This document shows, one piece after another, positions 1 to 8,226 of a stretch of 64,000 nt of DNA. The translations under genes were made by a program, and so were the position numbers. The notes under the pieces are model-generated. The model was not told where the DNA came from. It saw only the letters and a list, made by a program, of their open reading frames with translations, and did no database searches. The stretch is from Geobacillus sp. 46C-IIa (lineage in GTDB: Bacteria > Bacillota > Bacilli > Bacillales > Anoxybacillaceae), in NCBI RefSeq assembly GCF_014679505.1, contig NZ_CP061474.1, forward strand, positions 2,800,001 to 2,864,000, in the 5' to 3' direction. Numbering within the stretch: position 1 is the stretch's first letter; every line of letters begins with the position of its first letter.

Positions 1-109
1 TTTTCTTTTTCCTCTTCGCATTCCTCCACTGTCGGCGCAGCTCATTCAACTTTTCTTTCGCCTGTTCGTGCTGGGTCGTTGGGACGATTTCAATGACCGG
101 TTCGATCAC
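1..109 (-). CDS. Small charged protein, 3' end beyond window edge
   Basis: A GTG codon (107-109) lies about 8 bases after a strong AAGGAGG ribosome-binding site, and 36 codons read open to the window edge, so the C-terminus is missing. The visible part is hydrophilic, rich in Glu and Gln then in Lys/Arg, with no membrane segment. In B. subtilis the gene after yhaM is yhaL, a small sporulation gene, but the visible sequence lacks the N-terminal membrane helix I would expect of YhaL, so identity is open. It begins about 25 bases after the yhaM stop and is probably cotranscribed with it. Confidence 0.5.
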   Translation of the reverse strand, partial: MIEPVIEIVPTTQHEQAKEKLNELRRQWRNAKRKKK

Positions 110-133
110 GCCTCATCCCTCCTTTGCATGGCG

Positions 134-1111
134 CTATTTTTCATTACCCGCTTTCTTTGGCGCTGAAACAGCCAAAAACGCCGGCTTGTAAAATGAACGG
201 TTGTCAAGGGCAAAAATGCGTTCGGTGAATTCCCCCGGCTTCACCTTTTCCAGCGCGCGGTCGATCATATTCATTTTCGCATCCAAATTGTCAATATAAT
301 GAAGCACTTCCGCCTCTTTGACCAGCGGCGGCTTCGGGCTGCCCCACTCGGCCTTCCCATGGTGCGACAAGACGAGATGTTGCAAAATGACGACTTCTTC
401 ACCTTGAATGCCGAGCTGCTCGGCCGCCTTGCTAATTTCGCTGACCATGATCGAAATGTGACCGAGCAAATTGCCTTCAAGCGTATACGCCGCCGACACC
501 GGACCGGACAGTTCCATCACTTTGCCAAGGTCATGCAAAATAATGCCGGCATATAGCAAATCTTTATTGAGCGACGGATACAAGCGAACGAGTGCCCCCG
601 CAAGCTCAAGCATCGAAACAACGTGATACGCCAGTCCGGAAACGAATTCATGATGGTTTTTCGTCGCCGCTGGATACTCAAAAAACGGCTTTTCATATTT
701 TTTCAGCAAATAGCGCGTAATGCGCTGAATGTTTGGATTTTCCATCGCAAATATGTATTCCATGACTTTTGCCTTCATTTCCTCGCGAGCAAGCGGAGCG
801 GTCTCTAAAAAATCGGCGACACGCACCGCATCGCCTGGATGGGCGGGGCGAATTGAGCGGATGCGAAGCTGCAGTTTGCCGCGGTAATTATGAATGTCGC
901 CGACCACTTTGACAATGCATTCCGGCGCGTACCGTTCTTCATCGTCGGGAGACACGTCCCAAAGTTTGGCTTCAATGTCACCGCTTTTATCTTGCAAAAT
1001 TAACGTTAAAAACGGCTTGCCGTTGCTGGCAATCCCTTTCGTCGCTGATTTAATGAGCAAAAATAAATCGACTTGTTCCCCGACTTCATAATGAATAATC
1101 CCTTTGGCCAC
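134..1111 (-). CDS. yhaM: 3'-5' exoribonuclease YhaM
   Basis: This 325-residue protein matches YhaM (CMP-binding factor family), a cytoplasmic 3'-5' exonuclease acting on RNA and single-stranded DNA. An N-terminal OB-fold (about residues 10-95) is followed by an HD phosphohydrolase domain: the metal-binding His-Asp pair is H193-D194 in the segment IILHDLGKV, with upstream histidines at 153-154 and 163. The start is GTG, eight bases after GGAGGAG. A TATACT-like -10 element lies just upstream on the same strand. In B. subtilis yhaO and yhaN precede yhaM; here the upstream neighbour is yhaP, so those two are absent from this position. Confidence 0.93.
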   Translation of the reverse strand: MAKGIIHYEVGEQVDLFLLIKSATKGIASNGKPFLTLILQDKSGDIEAKLWDVSPDDEERYAPECIVKVVGDIHNYRGKLQLRIRSIRPAHPGDAVRVADFLETAPLAREEMKAKVMEYIFAMENPNIQRITRYLLKKYEKPFFEYPAATKNHHEFVSGLAYHVVSMLELAGALVRLYPSLNKDLLYAGIILHDLGKVMELSGPVSAAYTLEGNLLGHISIMVSEISKAAEQLGIQGEEVVILQHLVLSHHGKAEWGSPKPPLVKEAEVLHYIDNLDAKMNMIDRALEKVKPGEFTERIFALDNRSFYKPAFLAVSAPKKAGNEK

Positions 1112-1170
1112 GTTCGTTCTCCTCCGTTTCTCTTTACGTATCCTCTAGTATACCATAGCGGCGAAACCGC

Positions 1171-1200
1171 AAAAAGAAAGCCTTGCCGGCCAGGCAAGGA
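1171..1200 (-). terminator. Rho-independent terminator of yhaQ-yhaP
   Basis: On the minus strand a CCTTGCC/GGCAAGG stem is followed by CTTTCTTTTT. It separates the ABC exporter genes from yhaM. Confidence 0.75.
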
Positions 1201-1230
1201 AACATCGGATTCTATCCCCTCTCACACCGC

Positions 1231-2460
1231 TTATTTTTTCGTCAGCTGAACGGCCTGTTTCATATCCTTGAAAATGTTCATTCGTCCATACATGAGCACG
1301 CCGCCGCGATACACTTTCGCACCAATATAAATGAGCAAAACAATCGTCGCCGCTAACAAGACAAAACTGAGCGCCACTTCCCACATCGGCACCGAAACGA
1401 GGCCGATGCGCAAAAACATGAGCATCGGGGTGAAAAAAGGAATGAACGAGGCGCCGATGACAAACGCCGATTCCGGCGTATTCAGTCCAAACACGGCGAT
1501 CATAAATGCGGCGACAACCACCATCATCACCGGGGTAATCGCCGGCTGCACATCCTCAACCCGGCTGACGAGCGAACCGAGCACGGCAAATAACACCGCG
1601 TACAAAAGGTAACCGAGCATGAAAAAAATGAGCGCATACATCCATATCGACAACGGCAGATGACCAAGCCCAAGAAGGCGCCATACTTCTTGGCCGCTCG
1701 TTTTCAAAGCGGCAAACCCAACAGCGAAGAAAACGAAAAACTGCGTCAGGCTGACAAGCGCCACGCCGATGATTTTGCCAAACAGCTGTTGGACAGGAGA
1801 AACGCTCGACACTAAAATTTCCATCACCCGCGACGATTTTTCTGTCGCGACTTCGGTAGCGATCATGCCCCCGTACATGAGAACAAACATATACATGGCG
1901 AACAGAAGGACGTAAACAAGCGAACGCGCTTGGTTCAATTCCTCTTCAGTTTTCGCGTTTTCTTCTAAAGCTACTTTTTGGAATGAAGCCGGTCGGTAAA
2001 GCACGGCTATTTGTTCCTCAGTGAGGCCGATTTTCGCGGCGGAAATCGCCGTTTTCAGTCGGTTCAACACCCCTTCGAGCTCTTCCGCCGTCCGATTGTT
2101 CGCCAGCGTATTGGCGTAATACACCGCCTCCGGCCAGCCTTCGGCATTCATGGATAATACAAGCAATCCGTCCCATTCCCCTTCTTTGACAGCCTTTTTG
2201 GCCTCGTCTTCCATATCGGCAATTTTGGTTAACGTGATTTTCTCCCGGTTCACCTGCTTTTCGAGTGCTTTGTACAACGATTCCGTACGGTCAATGACCG
2301 CAACATGCTCCTTTTCATCACTGGCGAAAAACTCGATGATCGTCTGAATGTTGGCCAATCCGATGATCAACAGACAGGTCATAGCGGTTGTTATCAGAAA
2401 CGCTTTCGCCTTCAGCTTTGTTATATACGTATGCCCTAATACAAGCCAAAATTTATTCAT
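1231..2460 (-). CDS. yhaP: ABC-2 type exporter permease YhaP
   Basis: A 409-residue membrane subunit of an ABC-2 exporter, related to the NatB/YhaP group (sodium or drug efflux; substrate unproven). One N-terminal helix (about residues 18-37) is followed by a large extracellular domain to about residue 175, then five or six helices. I start it at the ATG (2458-2460) rather than the longer open frame: that ATG overlaps the yhaQ stop by eight bases, the usual coupling for ATPase-permease pairs, and gives the usual MNKFW-type N-terminus. It is the second gene of a two-gene operon and ends at a clear terminator. Confidence 0.87.
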   Translation of the reverse strand: MNKFWLVLGHTYITKLKAKAFLITTAMTCLLIIGLANIQTIIEFFASDEKEHVAVIDRTESLYKALEKQVNREKITLTKIADMEDEAKKAVKEGEWDGLLVLSMNAEGWPEAVYYANTLANNRTAEELEGVLNRLKTAISAAKIGLTEEQIAVLYRPASFQKVALEENAKTEEELNQARSLVYVLLFAMYMFVLMYGGMIATEVATEKSSRVMEILVSSVSPVQQLFGKIIGVALVSLTQFFVFFAVGFAALKTSGQEVWRLLGLGHLPLSIWMYALIFFMLGYLLYAVLFAVLGSLVSRVEDVQPAITPVMMVVVAAFMIAVFGLNTPESAFVIGASFIPFFTPMLMFLRIGLVSVPMWEVALSFVLLAATIVLLIYIGAKVYRGGVLMYGRMNIFKDMKQAVQLTKK

Positions 2461-3349
2461 ACGCCGCACCTGCTTTTTCAATAAAAATCTCATTCAATGA
2501 TGGCTCCTCAAGCGCAAACAAACGAACTGCCGCCCGTCCCGCAATATGTGTGAAAATCGCCTGCGCCGTTTCCTCGTTGGCGATTTGCAGCCGCATCCCT
2601 TCGGCCGTTCGCTTGCACCGAAGGACGCCGGGAAAATGCTCCAACTCTTCAAGCTCCCCTTCACCGTGAATGAGAAGGTTTTTCCGGCCAAACGACCGTT
2701 TCAACTCGCGCAGCGCCCCGGATACGACCGCCTGGCCGCGGCGCAAAATGCACACATGCTCGCATAGCTCTTCGACATGTTCCATCCGATGGCTTGAGAA
2801 AACAATGGTCGTGCCGTTTTGCTTTAAATCGAGCACCGCTTCTTTCAACAGTTCGACGTTCACCGGATCCAGACCGCTGAACGGTTCATCTAAGATTAAT
2901 AGTTTCGGACGATGGAGCACAGCGGCGATAAACTGGATTTTTTGTTGGTTGCCTTTCGACAGCTCCTCGACCCGCTTGTTGGCGTAATCACGGATATGGA
3001 AACGCTCGAGCCAACGATTCATTTCCAAGAGCAAATCCGCCTTTTTCATTCCGCGCAACCGTCCTAGATACAAAAGCTGCTCTTGCACTTTCAATTTCGG
3101 ATACAACCCGCGCTCTTCCGGCAAATAGCCGATCAGATGGCTTTTTGAGTGATCAATCGTTTCTCCTTGCCATCGAATCACGCCTTCAGTCGGCAACAGG
3201 AGTCCTAAAATCATACGGAATGTCGTCGTTTTTCCCGCACCATTCGCCCCGAGCAATCCAAACATTTTCCCTTCTGGGACCGTCAACGTCAAACGATCCA
3301 CAGCCGTTGTCTCACCAAATCGTTTTGTCACCTCAATGATCTCTAAACT
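2453..3349 (-). CDS. yhaQ: ABC exporter ATP-binding subunit YhaQ
   Basis: A 298-residue cytoplasmic ATPase that powers the YhaP permease. It shows Walker A (GANGAGKTT), the ABC signature (ELSKGNQQK), Walker B (LLILDEPFSGLDP) and the switch histidine (FSSHRMEH), followed by the roughly 80-residue C-terminal extension usual in NatA/YhaQ-type ATPases. The chosen ATG follows GGGGGA at good spacing; the upstream in-frame codons lack a ribosome-binding site. Family precedent points to Na+ or antimicrobial export, which the sequence does not prove. Confidence 0.88.
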   Translation of the reverse strand, partial: SLEIIEVTKRFGETTAVDRLTLTVPEGKMFGLLGANGAGKTTTFRMILGLLLPTEGVIRWQGETIDHSKSHLIGYLPEERGLYPKLKVQEQLLYLGRLRGMKKADLLLEMNRWLERFHIRDYANKRVEELSKGNQQKIQFIAAVLHRPKLLILDEPFSGLDPVNVELLKEAVLDLKQNGTTIVFSSHRMEHVEELCEHVCILRRGQAVVSGALRELKRSFGRKNLLIHGEGELEELEHFPGVLRCKRTAEGMRLQIANEETAQAIFTHIAGRAAVRLFALEEPSLNEIFIEKAGAAYE

Positions 3350-3497
3350 CATCCACATTCCCCCAAAAGAAAACGAATTTTCCATTCCTATTATACAACG
3401 TTTGCCGTCGAAAAAAGTTTCGGCTGCAAGCAGGAATTTTCCGTATGAACCGCTAATGAAAGAAGTGAATCATGATTCAGCGAAAGGGGATGTTCAC

Positions 3498-3683
3498 ATG
3501 CCGACGTATACGTTGACCGCTTTTGAACGTGATGGGGAAAAACTGTTGGATGAGACGTTTGAGGCGGCCAATGATGAAGAAGCAAAAAAAATTGGCGAAC
3601 AAATGCTGCGTGAACGCGGCTGTTTTGACAAAACACATCGTTGCGTCAATGCAAGCGGCAAGCTGATTTTGTTTCACCGCTAA
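3498..3683 (+). CDS. yhzD: Small YhzD-like protein
   Basis: A 61-residue soluble protein that starts at an ATG about 9 bases after AAAGGGG and ends before a strong terminator. Length and pattern (a beta strand, then an acidic helix around residues 20-38, then a Cys-containing C-terminal part) resemble B. subtilis YhzD, also in the yha neighbourhood. Function is unknown. It is transcribed alone, convergent with hemZ and divergent from yhaQ. The frame is open further upstream, but that part overlaps the yhaQ promoter region and has no start signals. Confidence 0.7.
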   Translation: MPTYTLTAFERDGEKLLDETFEAANDEEAKKIGEQMLRERGCFDKTHRCVNASGKLILFHR

Positions 3684-3720
3684 ATGAAAGCACCCCGGGC
3701 GTCCCGGGGTGCTTTCATTT
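3682..3720. terminator. Bidirectional terminator, yhzD/hemZ
   Basis: A perfect 18-bp inverted repeat (AAATGAAAGCACCCCGGG arm, 3-base loop) ends in T-rich sequence on both strands and overlaps the hemZ stop codon. Confidence 0.9.
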
Positions 3721-5224
3721 AGCGAAATATGGCTTTCATCATGTTCAGTTTTTCCTCTGTATATTCAGCAAAATGTTCGTTATACACTTTCGGCTCTTTC
3801 GGGTTTGCCTGGCGGGTGATCTTCCTTGTTTTCGGGTCGACGAATTTGCTTGACGCCCCGCAGCCGAGCCCGATAATCGACTGCTGCTCCTCCATGATCA
3901 TAATGTTGTAAATGCTCTCTTGTCCCGGCAAGGCGTAGCCGACATTTTCGAGGTTGCCGAGAATATTTTTTTGCCGATACAAATAATACGGCACATAGCC
4001 GTGCTTGCGCGTCCACTCTTCGGCCGCTTTCATCATCGCTTGTATTTCTTCGCGGCCGGCGACTTTATATTTTTGTTTGTTTTTCGTCATTTCTGAAGCC
4101 CGTTTAAACGACAGCGTATGAACAGTGAGCGACTCGGGCATGAGCCGTTCCGTCTCGGCAAGCGTATGCGTAAACTCCGGCAGCCCTTCGCCAGGCAAGC
4201 CGATAATTAAATCCATATTAATGTTGTTCATCCCCATTTGCCGCGCCAAGTGGAACTTGTTGATCGTTTCCTCAACAGTATGATGGCGGCCGATCGCTTT
4301 TAACGTCTCTTGGATATACGACTGCGGATTGATGCTGATGCGGTCGATCTGCCATTTTTTCAAGACGTCCAGCTTTTCTGGAGTAATCGTGTCCGGCCGG
4401 CCCGCTTCGACGGTGATTTCACGGACGCGGTCGACATCCGGAAATACGTTGTACATATGGGCGTACAGCCGGTCCATTTCCTCGGCCGTAATGCTCGTCG
4501 GCGTCCCGCCGCCGTAATAAATCGTCGTAATCCGGATGCCGCGTTCGCGCAAAAAGCGGCCGACCGCTTCCATCTCGTAATGAAGCCCGGCTAAAAAGGC
4601 GTCAACCGACCCTTGACGGCCGTTGATCGCATACGCCGGAAACGTGCAGTACGCACATTTCGTCGGACAAAACGGAATGCCGATATAAATGCTCACTTCA
4701 TGGGCTAAATCGTACAAGTCCGGCACCACCGTGAGCTGGCGGTCAACGATCGCTTGCATGAGCTCGATTTTTTCTTTTGTTACTAAATATTCTTGCGCCA
4801 GCTTCCGATGCGCCTCTTCTTTCGTCATCCCGGAACGCAGCAGCTGATGAAGCAGCTTCACCGGACGGACGCCGGTTAAAATGCCCCACGGCTGAACGAT
4901 GCCGGTATAGCGTTCAAGAAGCGTGATATACACATGGAAAACCGCGTTTTTCAACTGTTTTTCGCGCGCTTTCCCATCGGATTCGATCGGCGCCTCATGC
5001 TCATGCCCGGCCTCCTCGACGCGCCCGGACGTCTTGTCGGTCAGCGTTCCGGAAACGGTGATGCGGCCGTTTTCGTTAACAGTAAACGAAACGGAGACAT
5101 CCGCTTCCGGAAGCGGTGCAAATGAAAGCGCGGGCGATTCAAAAAACAGCTCGCTCATCACTTCGAGCGGACGCTGAAACCGTTCGGGATTCGGCAGCCC
5201 TTGAATTTCGATACGCACGTTCAT
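3719..5224 (-). CDS. hemZ: HemZ, radical-SAM coproporphyrinogen III oxidase-like
   Basis: A 501-residue radical-SAM protein of the HemN/HemZ group, the length of B. subtilis HemZ. The iron-sulfur motif CxxxCxxC is visible (C186, C190, C193 in FCPTKCAYC), followed by the Gly-rich YYGGGTPT SAM-binding strand. It is linked to oxygen-independent haem synthesis in Bacillus, though the HemZ branch may act in haem handling rather than as the classical dehydrogenase. The frame is open for another 95 codons upstream, but a good promoter lies inside that extension and would place the transcript start just before this ATG, which follows AAAGGTG. I therefore use the short start. Confidence 0.9.
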   Translation of the reverse strand: MNVRIEIQGLPNPERFQRPLEVMSELFFESPALSFAPLPEADVSVSFTVNENGRITVSGTLTDKTSGRVEEAGHEHEAPIESDGKAREKQLKNAVFHVYITLLERYTGIVQPWGILTGVRPVKLLHQLLRSGMTKEEAHRKLAQEYLVTKEKIELMQAIVDRQLTVVPDLYDLAHEVSIYIGIPFCPTKCAYCTFPAYAINGRQGSVDAFLAGLHYEMEAVGRFLRERGIRITTIYYGGGTPTSITAEEMDRLYAHMYNVFPDVDRVREITVEAGRPDTITPEKLDVLKKWQIDRISINPQSYIQETLKAIGRHHTVEETINKFHLARQMGMNNINMDLIIGLPGEGLPEFTHTLAETERLMPESLTVHTLSFKRASEMTKNKQKYKVAGREEIQAMMKAAEEWTRKHGYVPYYLYRQKNILGNLENVGYALPGQESIYNIMIMEEQQSIIGLGCGASSKFVDPKTRKITRQANPKEPKVYNEHFAEYTEEKLNMMKAIFR

Positions 5225-5248
5225 CACCTTTTCTGTCAAACTTCTTTC

Positions 5249-5278
5249 AGTGTACAGAACTGCCGTTTCCCCCGTCAA
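5249..5278 (-). promoter_or_regulatory. Sigma-A promoter of hemZ
   Basis: On the minus strand TTGACG and TACACT are separated by 18 bases, placing the start site about 17-20 bases before the hemZ ATG. This decides between two possible hemZ starts. The rest of the 300-base hemZ-yhaX gap shows only a weak hairpin (about 5390-5425) that may end yhaX transcription. Confidence 0.6.
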
Positions 5279-5522
5279 GCGGAAGAATGCACCTCCCCCG
5301 CCTTTATAGAAAGGCGTCGCTTCGAGCCGGGCGATGGAACAATCAACGATGCAAAAAGGCCACAGATGGTTTCTCGATGGCGGTTTCAGAAAGAAAACAG
5401 AGGTCCCCAAAACAACGAGACCCCCTTTTTTCAATAGGCTATATATACATTGAACGGTTTCACCATTCGATATCTTCTGTTCCACTAGTGAGCAGACCGC
5501 CTTTTGCATCAGCCCTTGCCGT

Positions 5523-6386
5523 TTATTGTTTCGTTTTAAGTTTTTGCAAAAATTCGATTCGCTGTTGTTTGCGGAAATGTTCTTTTACCATGTAAGCGAC
5601 GCCGAGCTGTTCGTTCGAGCGCGTCACCCAGTCGGCGGCCCGCTTCACCTCGGCTGGCGCATTGCCCATGGCGACGCCAAGCCCAGCCACCTCAATCGCC
5701 GGCAAGTCATCAACGCCATCGCCGATCATCACCGTTTCTTTCAGCGATACGCCGATATGCTGAGCGAGCCGGCGCAGCCCAGCGAGCTTGGATACGCCTT
5801 GCGGGACAATTTCCATTTTTCCGCCCGGCTGCATAATCATATCAATGGACGGAACGGATTTCGCCAGCACGGCAGCGGCCTCGTCCCGCTCCGCATCCCC
5901 GGCAAAATAGACATCGATTTTCGGCACGGCCACCGGTTCGTCGATCAGCACATCGCCGAGCGAATCGACAAACTGGGTCGGGTAGAAAAACGGATCGCTT
6001 GACGAGAGCACTGTCTGCACGACGAGATTTTTTTTCACTTTTTTCCGGTTGCCGAGCGAATACCGCTCATGCATCAGACGAATATTGCAGTTAAAGTTTT
6101 CCAAAATCTGCACAATGTTAAACGTCCGCTCTTCTGGAATTACCGCCTCAAACAGCTTGTCATCAAGCGTTTTGCCGATGATCGCCCCTTGAAAGGTGAT
6201 GAGCAACCCATCAAGCCGCAGCGCTTTGGCCACTTTGCGGGCGGAGAGCAAATTGCGGCTCGTGATTAATGTAACGTAAACCCCTTTTCGCTTCACATAG
6301 TCGACCGCCTCTTTCGTTTCGCGTGGCAGGCGGCCGTTATTTTTCAAAATGGTTCCATCGATGTTGAGCGCTAACAGCTTATACAC
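5523..6386 (-). CDS. yhaX: HAD-superfamily Cof-type protein (YhaX-like), altered motif I
   Basis: A 287-residue Cof/HAD IIB protein: Rossmann core, an inserted cap (about residues 85-195) and motifs II (TSR), III (Lys in VSKL) and IV (GDGVDD). Such proteins usually dephosphorylate small metabolites such as FMN or sugar phosphates. Motif I reads NIDGT instead of DxDGT, so the usual catalytic nucleophile Asp is Asn; the codon is plainly AAC. Activity may be lost or changed, or the subfamily may share this. The start is GTG after AAAGGGGGAG. It lies upstream of hemZ, as in B. subtilis. Confidence 0.83.
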   Translation of the reverse strand: MYKLLALNIDGTILKNNGRLPRETKEAVDYVKRKGVYVTLITSRNLLSARKVAKALRLDGLLITFQGAIIGKTLDDKLFEAVIPEERTFNIVQILENFNCNIRLMHERYSLGNRKKVKKNLVVQTVLSSSDPFFYPTQFVDSLGDVLIDEPVAVPKIDVYFAGDAERDEAAAVLAKSVPSIDMIMQPGGKMEIVPQGVSKLAGLRRLAQHIGVSLKETVMIGDGVDDLPAIEVAGLGVAMGNAPAEVKRAADWVTRSNEQLGVAYMVKEHFRKQQRIEFLQKLKTKQ

Positions 6387-6505
6387 GGCTGTCTCCCCCT
6401 TTTGTCCGTCCCTCGTTTTCCGTCAACTTCCTTTGACGCCGCCTCTTCATCTGCCAGCGGCAGCTTTGCATTTCCTGTCATTCACATGACTATGACAGAA
6501 CGGAC

Positions 6506-6535
6506 AAAAAAAGAACACCCGACCGGGTGTTCTTT
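6506..6535 (-). terminator. Terminator of yheA
   Basis: A 12-bp stem (AAAGAACACCCG arm) is followed by TTTTTTT on the minus strand, directly after the yheA stop. Confidence 0.88.
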
Positions 6536-6536
6536 C

Positions 6537-6896
6537 CTATTTTTCTCCCATCAACGAACGATGCAACTCTTCGAGCGGTTTCATGGCGATTTGTTGGACT
6601 TCAGCGATCGTCATGCTCATTTGCTGCTCTAGTGCCATCAAGCGAGCTAATTTGGCGTTTTGCTGAGCGAGCGCCATCGCCTTTTGTGCCTGTTCAATTT
6701 CATCCGGCAAGATGGCCGCTCCGCGCATTTGCTTTTCGTGAAGCCGGAGCTGGATGTCGCGGAAGTTGGCAAACAGCCGGTAGGCGGTTTCATCGCGGCA
6801 AACATCTTCGTACGCGTGTTTCAGCTGCTGAAATGGCTGGCTCGCCCGAATCGCCTGCTCAAGCTGTCTGGCGAGCGCGTGAAGAGATTCAGACAT
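6537..6896 (-). CDS. yheA: YheA, YlbF/YmcA-family protein
   Basis: A 119-residue all-helical protein of the UPF0342/Com_YlbF family. It is Gln- and Ala-rich with two long helices (about 40-60 and 66-105). YlbF and YmcA relatives form a complex with RNase Y that adjusts mRNA processing and development; YheA itself has no firm role. ATG start after AGGAGG. It ends at a strong terminator and follows yheB by about 70 bases, keeping the B. subtilis yheB-yheA order. Confidence 0.88.
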   Translation of the reverse strand: MSESLHALARQLEQAIRASQPFQQLKHAYEDVCRDETAYRLFANFRDIQLRLHEKQMRGAAILPDEIEQAQKAMALAQQNAKLARLMALEQQMSMTIAEVQQIAMKPLEELHRSLMGEK

Positions 6897-6967
6897 AAAA
6901 AGAGCCTCCTACATAAATATCGTTCACGTTCTAACGTATGCGCCGGGGGGCGGCGATATGCCTAAAG

Positions 6968-8101
6968 CTACAGCCATAAACCGATCGTGCCTTGAACGGC
7001 GCCGATCAGCGCGCCAAGCAAAGCGCCCAAATACGTAATCATTTTCAACTCCCGGCGGGCAATTGATAAAATGATCGCCTCTAATCTCCTTAGTGAAAAC
7101 GACTCCACTTGATCGCGGACAATGTCTGCCAATCCAAGCTGCGCCACGATTCCCTCGATCTTATCACCGAGCACCTGGATCGCTTTGTCCGTCGCCTGTG
7201 GAACGAGGCGGTCAAACAATTCCTGTTCATACGGAGCGACAAGCTCGGCGATGGGACGGTGCAGCCAGCCGTTGCTCCGCACAAGACCACAGGCGGCGGC
7301 GCGCACCGCCTCGTGAATGCGTTGGCGGCCGATCATCCCTTCCACAGCGGCCAGCGGATGGCTGATCCATTTGTTCCATTCCGTCCAAAGGAGGCGGGCC
7401 AGCATCGCTCTCGTACCGGCATGGCGTAAAAATTTGCTCAGCTCTGATTGCACTTTATCTACGAGATTGACATTGCCGAGCAACATGTGCAACATGCCTC
7501 CGACCATCCCTCTCTCTTGGAAAAAGCGGTCAACCATGCCCGCCAGCTGCCGTTTTCCTTCTTCGCTGCTGAAATAGTCGAGCACCCGGTCAGCCAAGTA
7601 GTCGGCCAATGTGTCGATGCGCGCCTCCATCGCCCCCTTCAATTCCGGCGGCAATAGATCGCGAATAGGCCGCAGACGCCACGTTTCCCCCCATCGTTCA
7701 TACGCCTGCTCCGCTTGTTCAGCTGCCAGCTCACTAAGCCGCTCATCAGGCGAATGGATGCCGAGGCGTTCAAGCAGCTGGGTCGGTGTTTCCCGGCGCG
7801 AAAGCCACCGTTTCAACCATTCGCGCCCCCAATCAGCCACCCCCGCCGCGAAGGCAGAATCGGTGAGCTTGCGCCGCAGCCCTTCCGGCGTCACTAAATG
7901 CTCAACGACCGTTTTCCCGAGCTGTTCGGCGAGTTCCCGTTTCCGTTTCGGGATCAAGCCAGGGGTGAATGGCATCCGCTTCCCGCCTATGTAGATCGGC
8001 TCATACGGGCGAAACAACATGACGATCGCGATAAAGTTCGTCACCCCGCCGATGAGCGCCCCGACTGCCATCATAAACACCAAATAAACGAACGTGTCCA
8101 T
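6968..8101 (-). CDS. yheB: DUF445 membrane protein YheB
   Basis: A 377-residue DUF445 protein. One hydrophobic segment at the N-terminus (about 3-27) and one at the extreme C-terminus (about 357-376) flank a long charged helical middle, the usual pattern of the family. Role unknown; members are membrane-anchored proteins found across spore-forming Firmicutes. ATG start after AAAGGGG. It is divergent from the ATP-grasp genes, as yheB is next to yheC in B. subtilis. Confidence 0.87.
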   Translation of the reverse strand: MDTFVYLVFMMAVGALIGGVTNFIAIVMLFRPYEPIYIGGKRMPFTPGLIPKRKRELAEQLGKTVVEHLVTPEGLRRKLTDSAFAAGVADWGREWLKRWLSRRETPTQLLERLGIHSPDERLSELAAEQAEQAYERWGETWRLRPIRDLLPPELKGAMEARIDTLADYLADRVLDYFSSEEGKRQLAGMVDRFFQERGMVGGMLHMLLGNVNLVDKVQSELSKFLRHAGTRAMLARLLWTEWNKWISHPLAAVEGMIGRQRIHEAVRAAACGLVRSNGWLHRPIAELVAPYEQELFDRLVPQATDKAIQVLGDKIEGIVAQLGLADIVRDQVESFSLRRLEAIILSIARRELKMITYLGALLGALIGAVQGTIGLWL

Positions 8102-8130
8102 CGTCTTCCCCTTTCGTCCGTGCCGCTGTC

Positions 8131-8158
8131 ACCAAACGGCCTCCCTCATCATACGATA
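8131..8158 (+). promoter_or_regulatory. Possible mother-cell sporulation promoter for the YheC/D genes
   Basis: AC, 17 bases, then CATACGATA fits the sigma-K pattern (AC, N16-17, CATANNNTA) and the related sigma-E -10. It lies about 70 bases before the first ATP-grasp gene. The motif is short, so chance is possible; sporulation control agrees with published localisation of B. subtilis YheD around the forespore. Confidence 0.4.
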
Positions 8159-8226
8159 CGGTATAAACGTTTGCCTAATTTTCCATTATAGAGCTTGCCT
8201 GACGAATGCGCAAATGAGGGACTGCG

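Noticed and set aside
5225..5509. N-terminal extension of hemZ by 95 codons
   Set aside because: A good promoter lies inside it and the shorter form has the family length and a ribosome-binding site.
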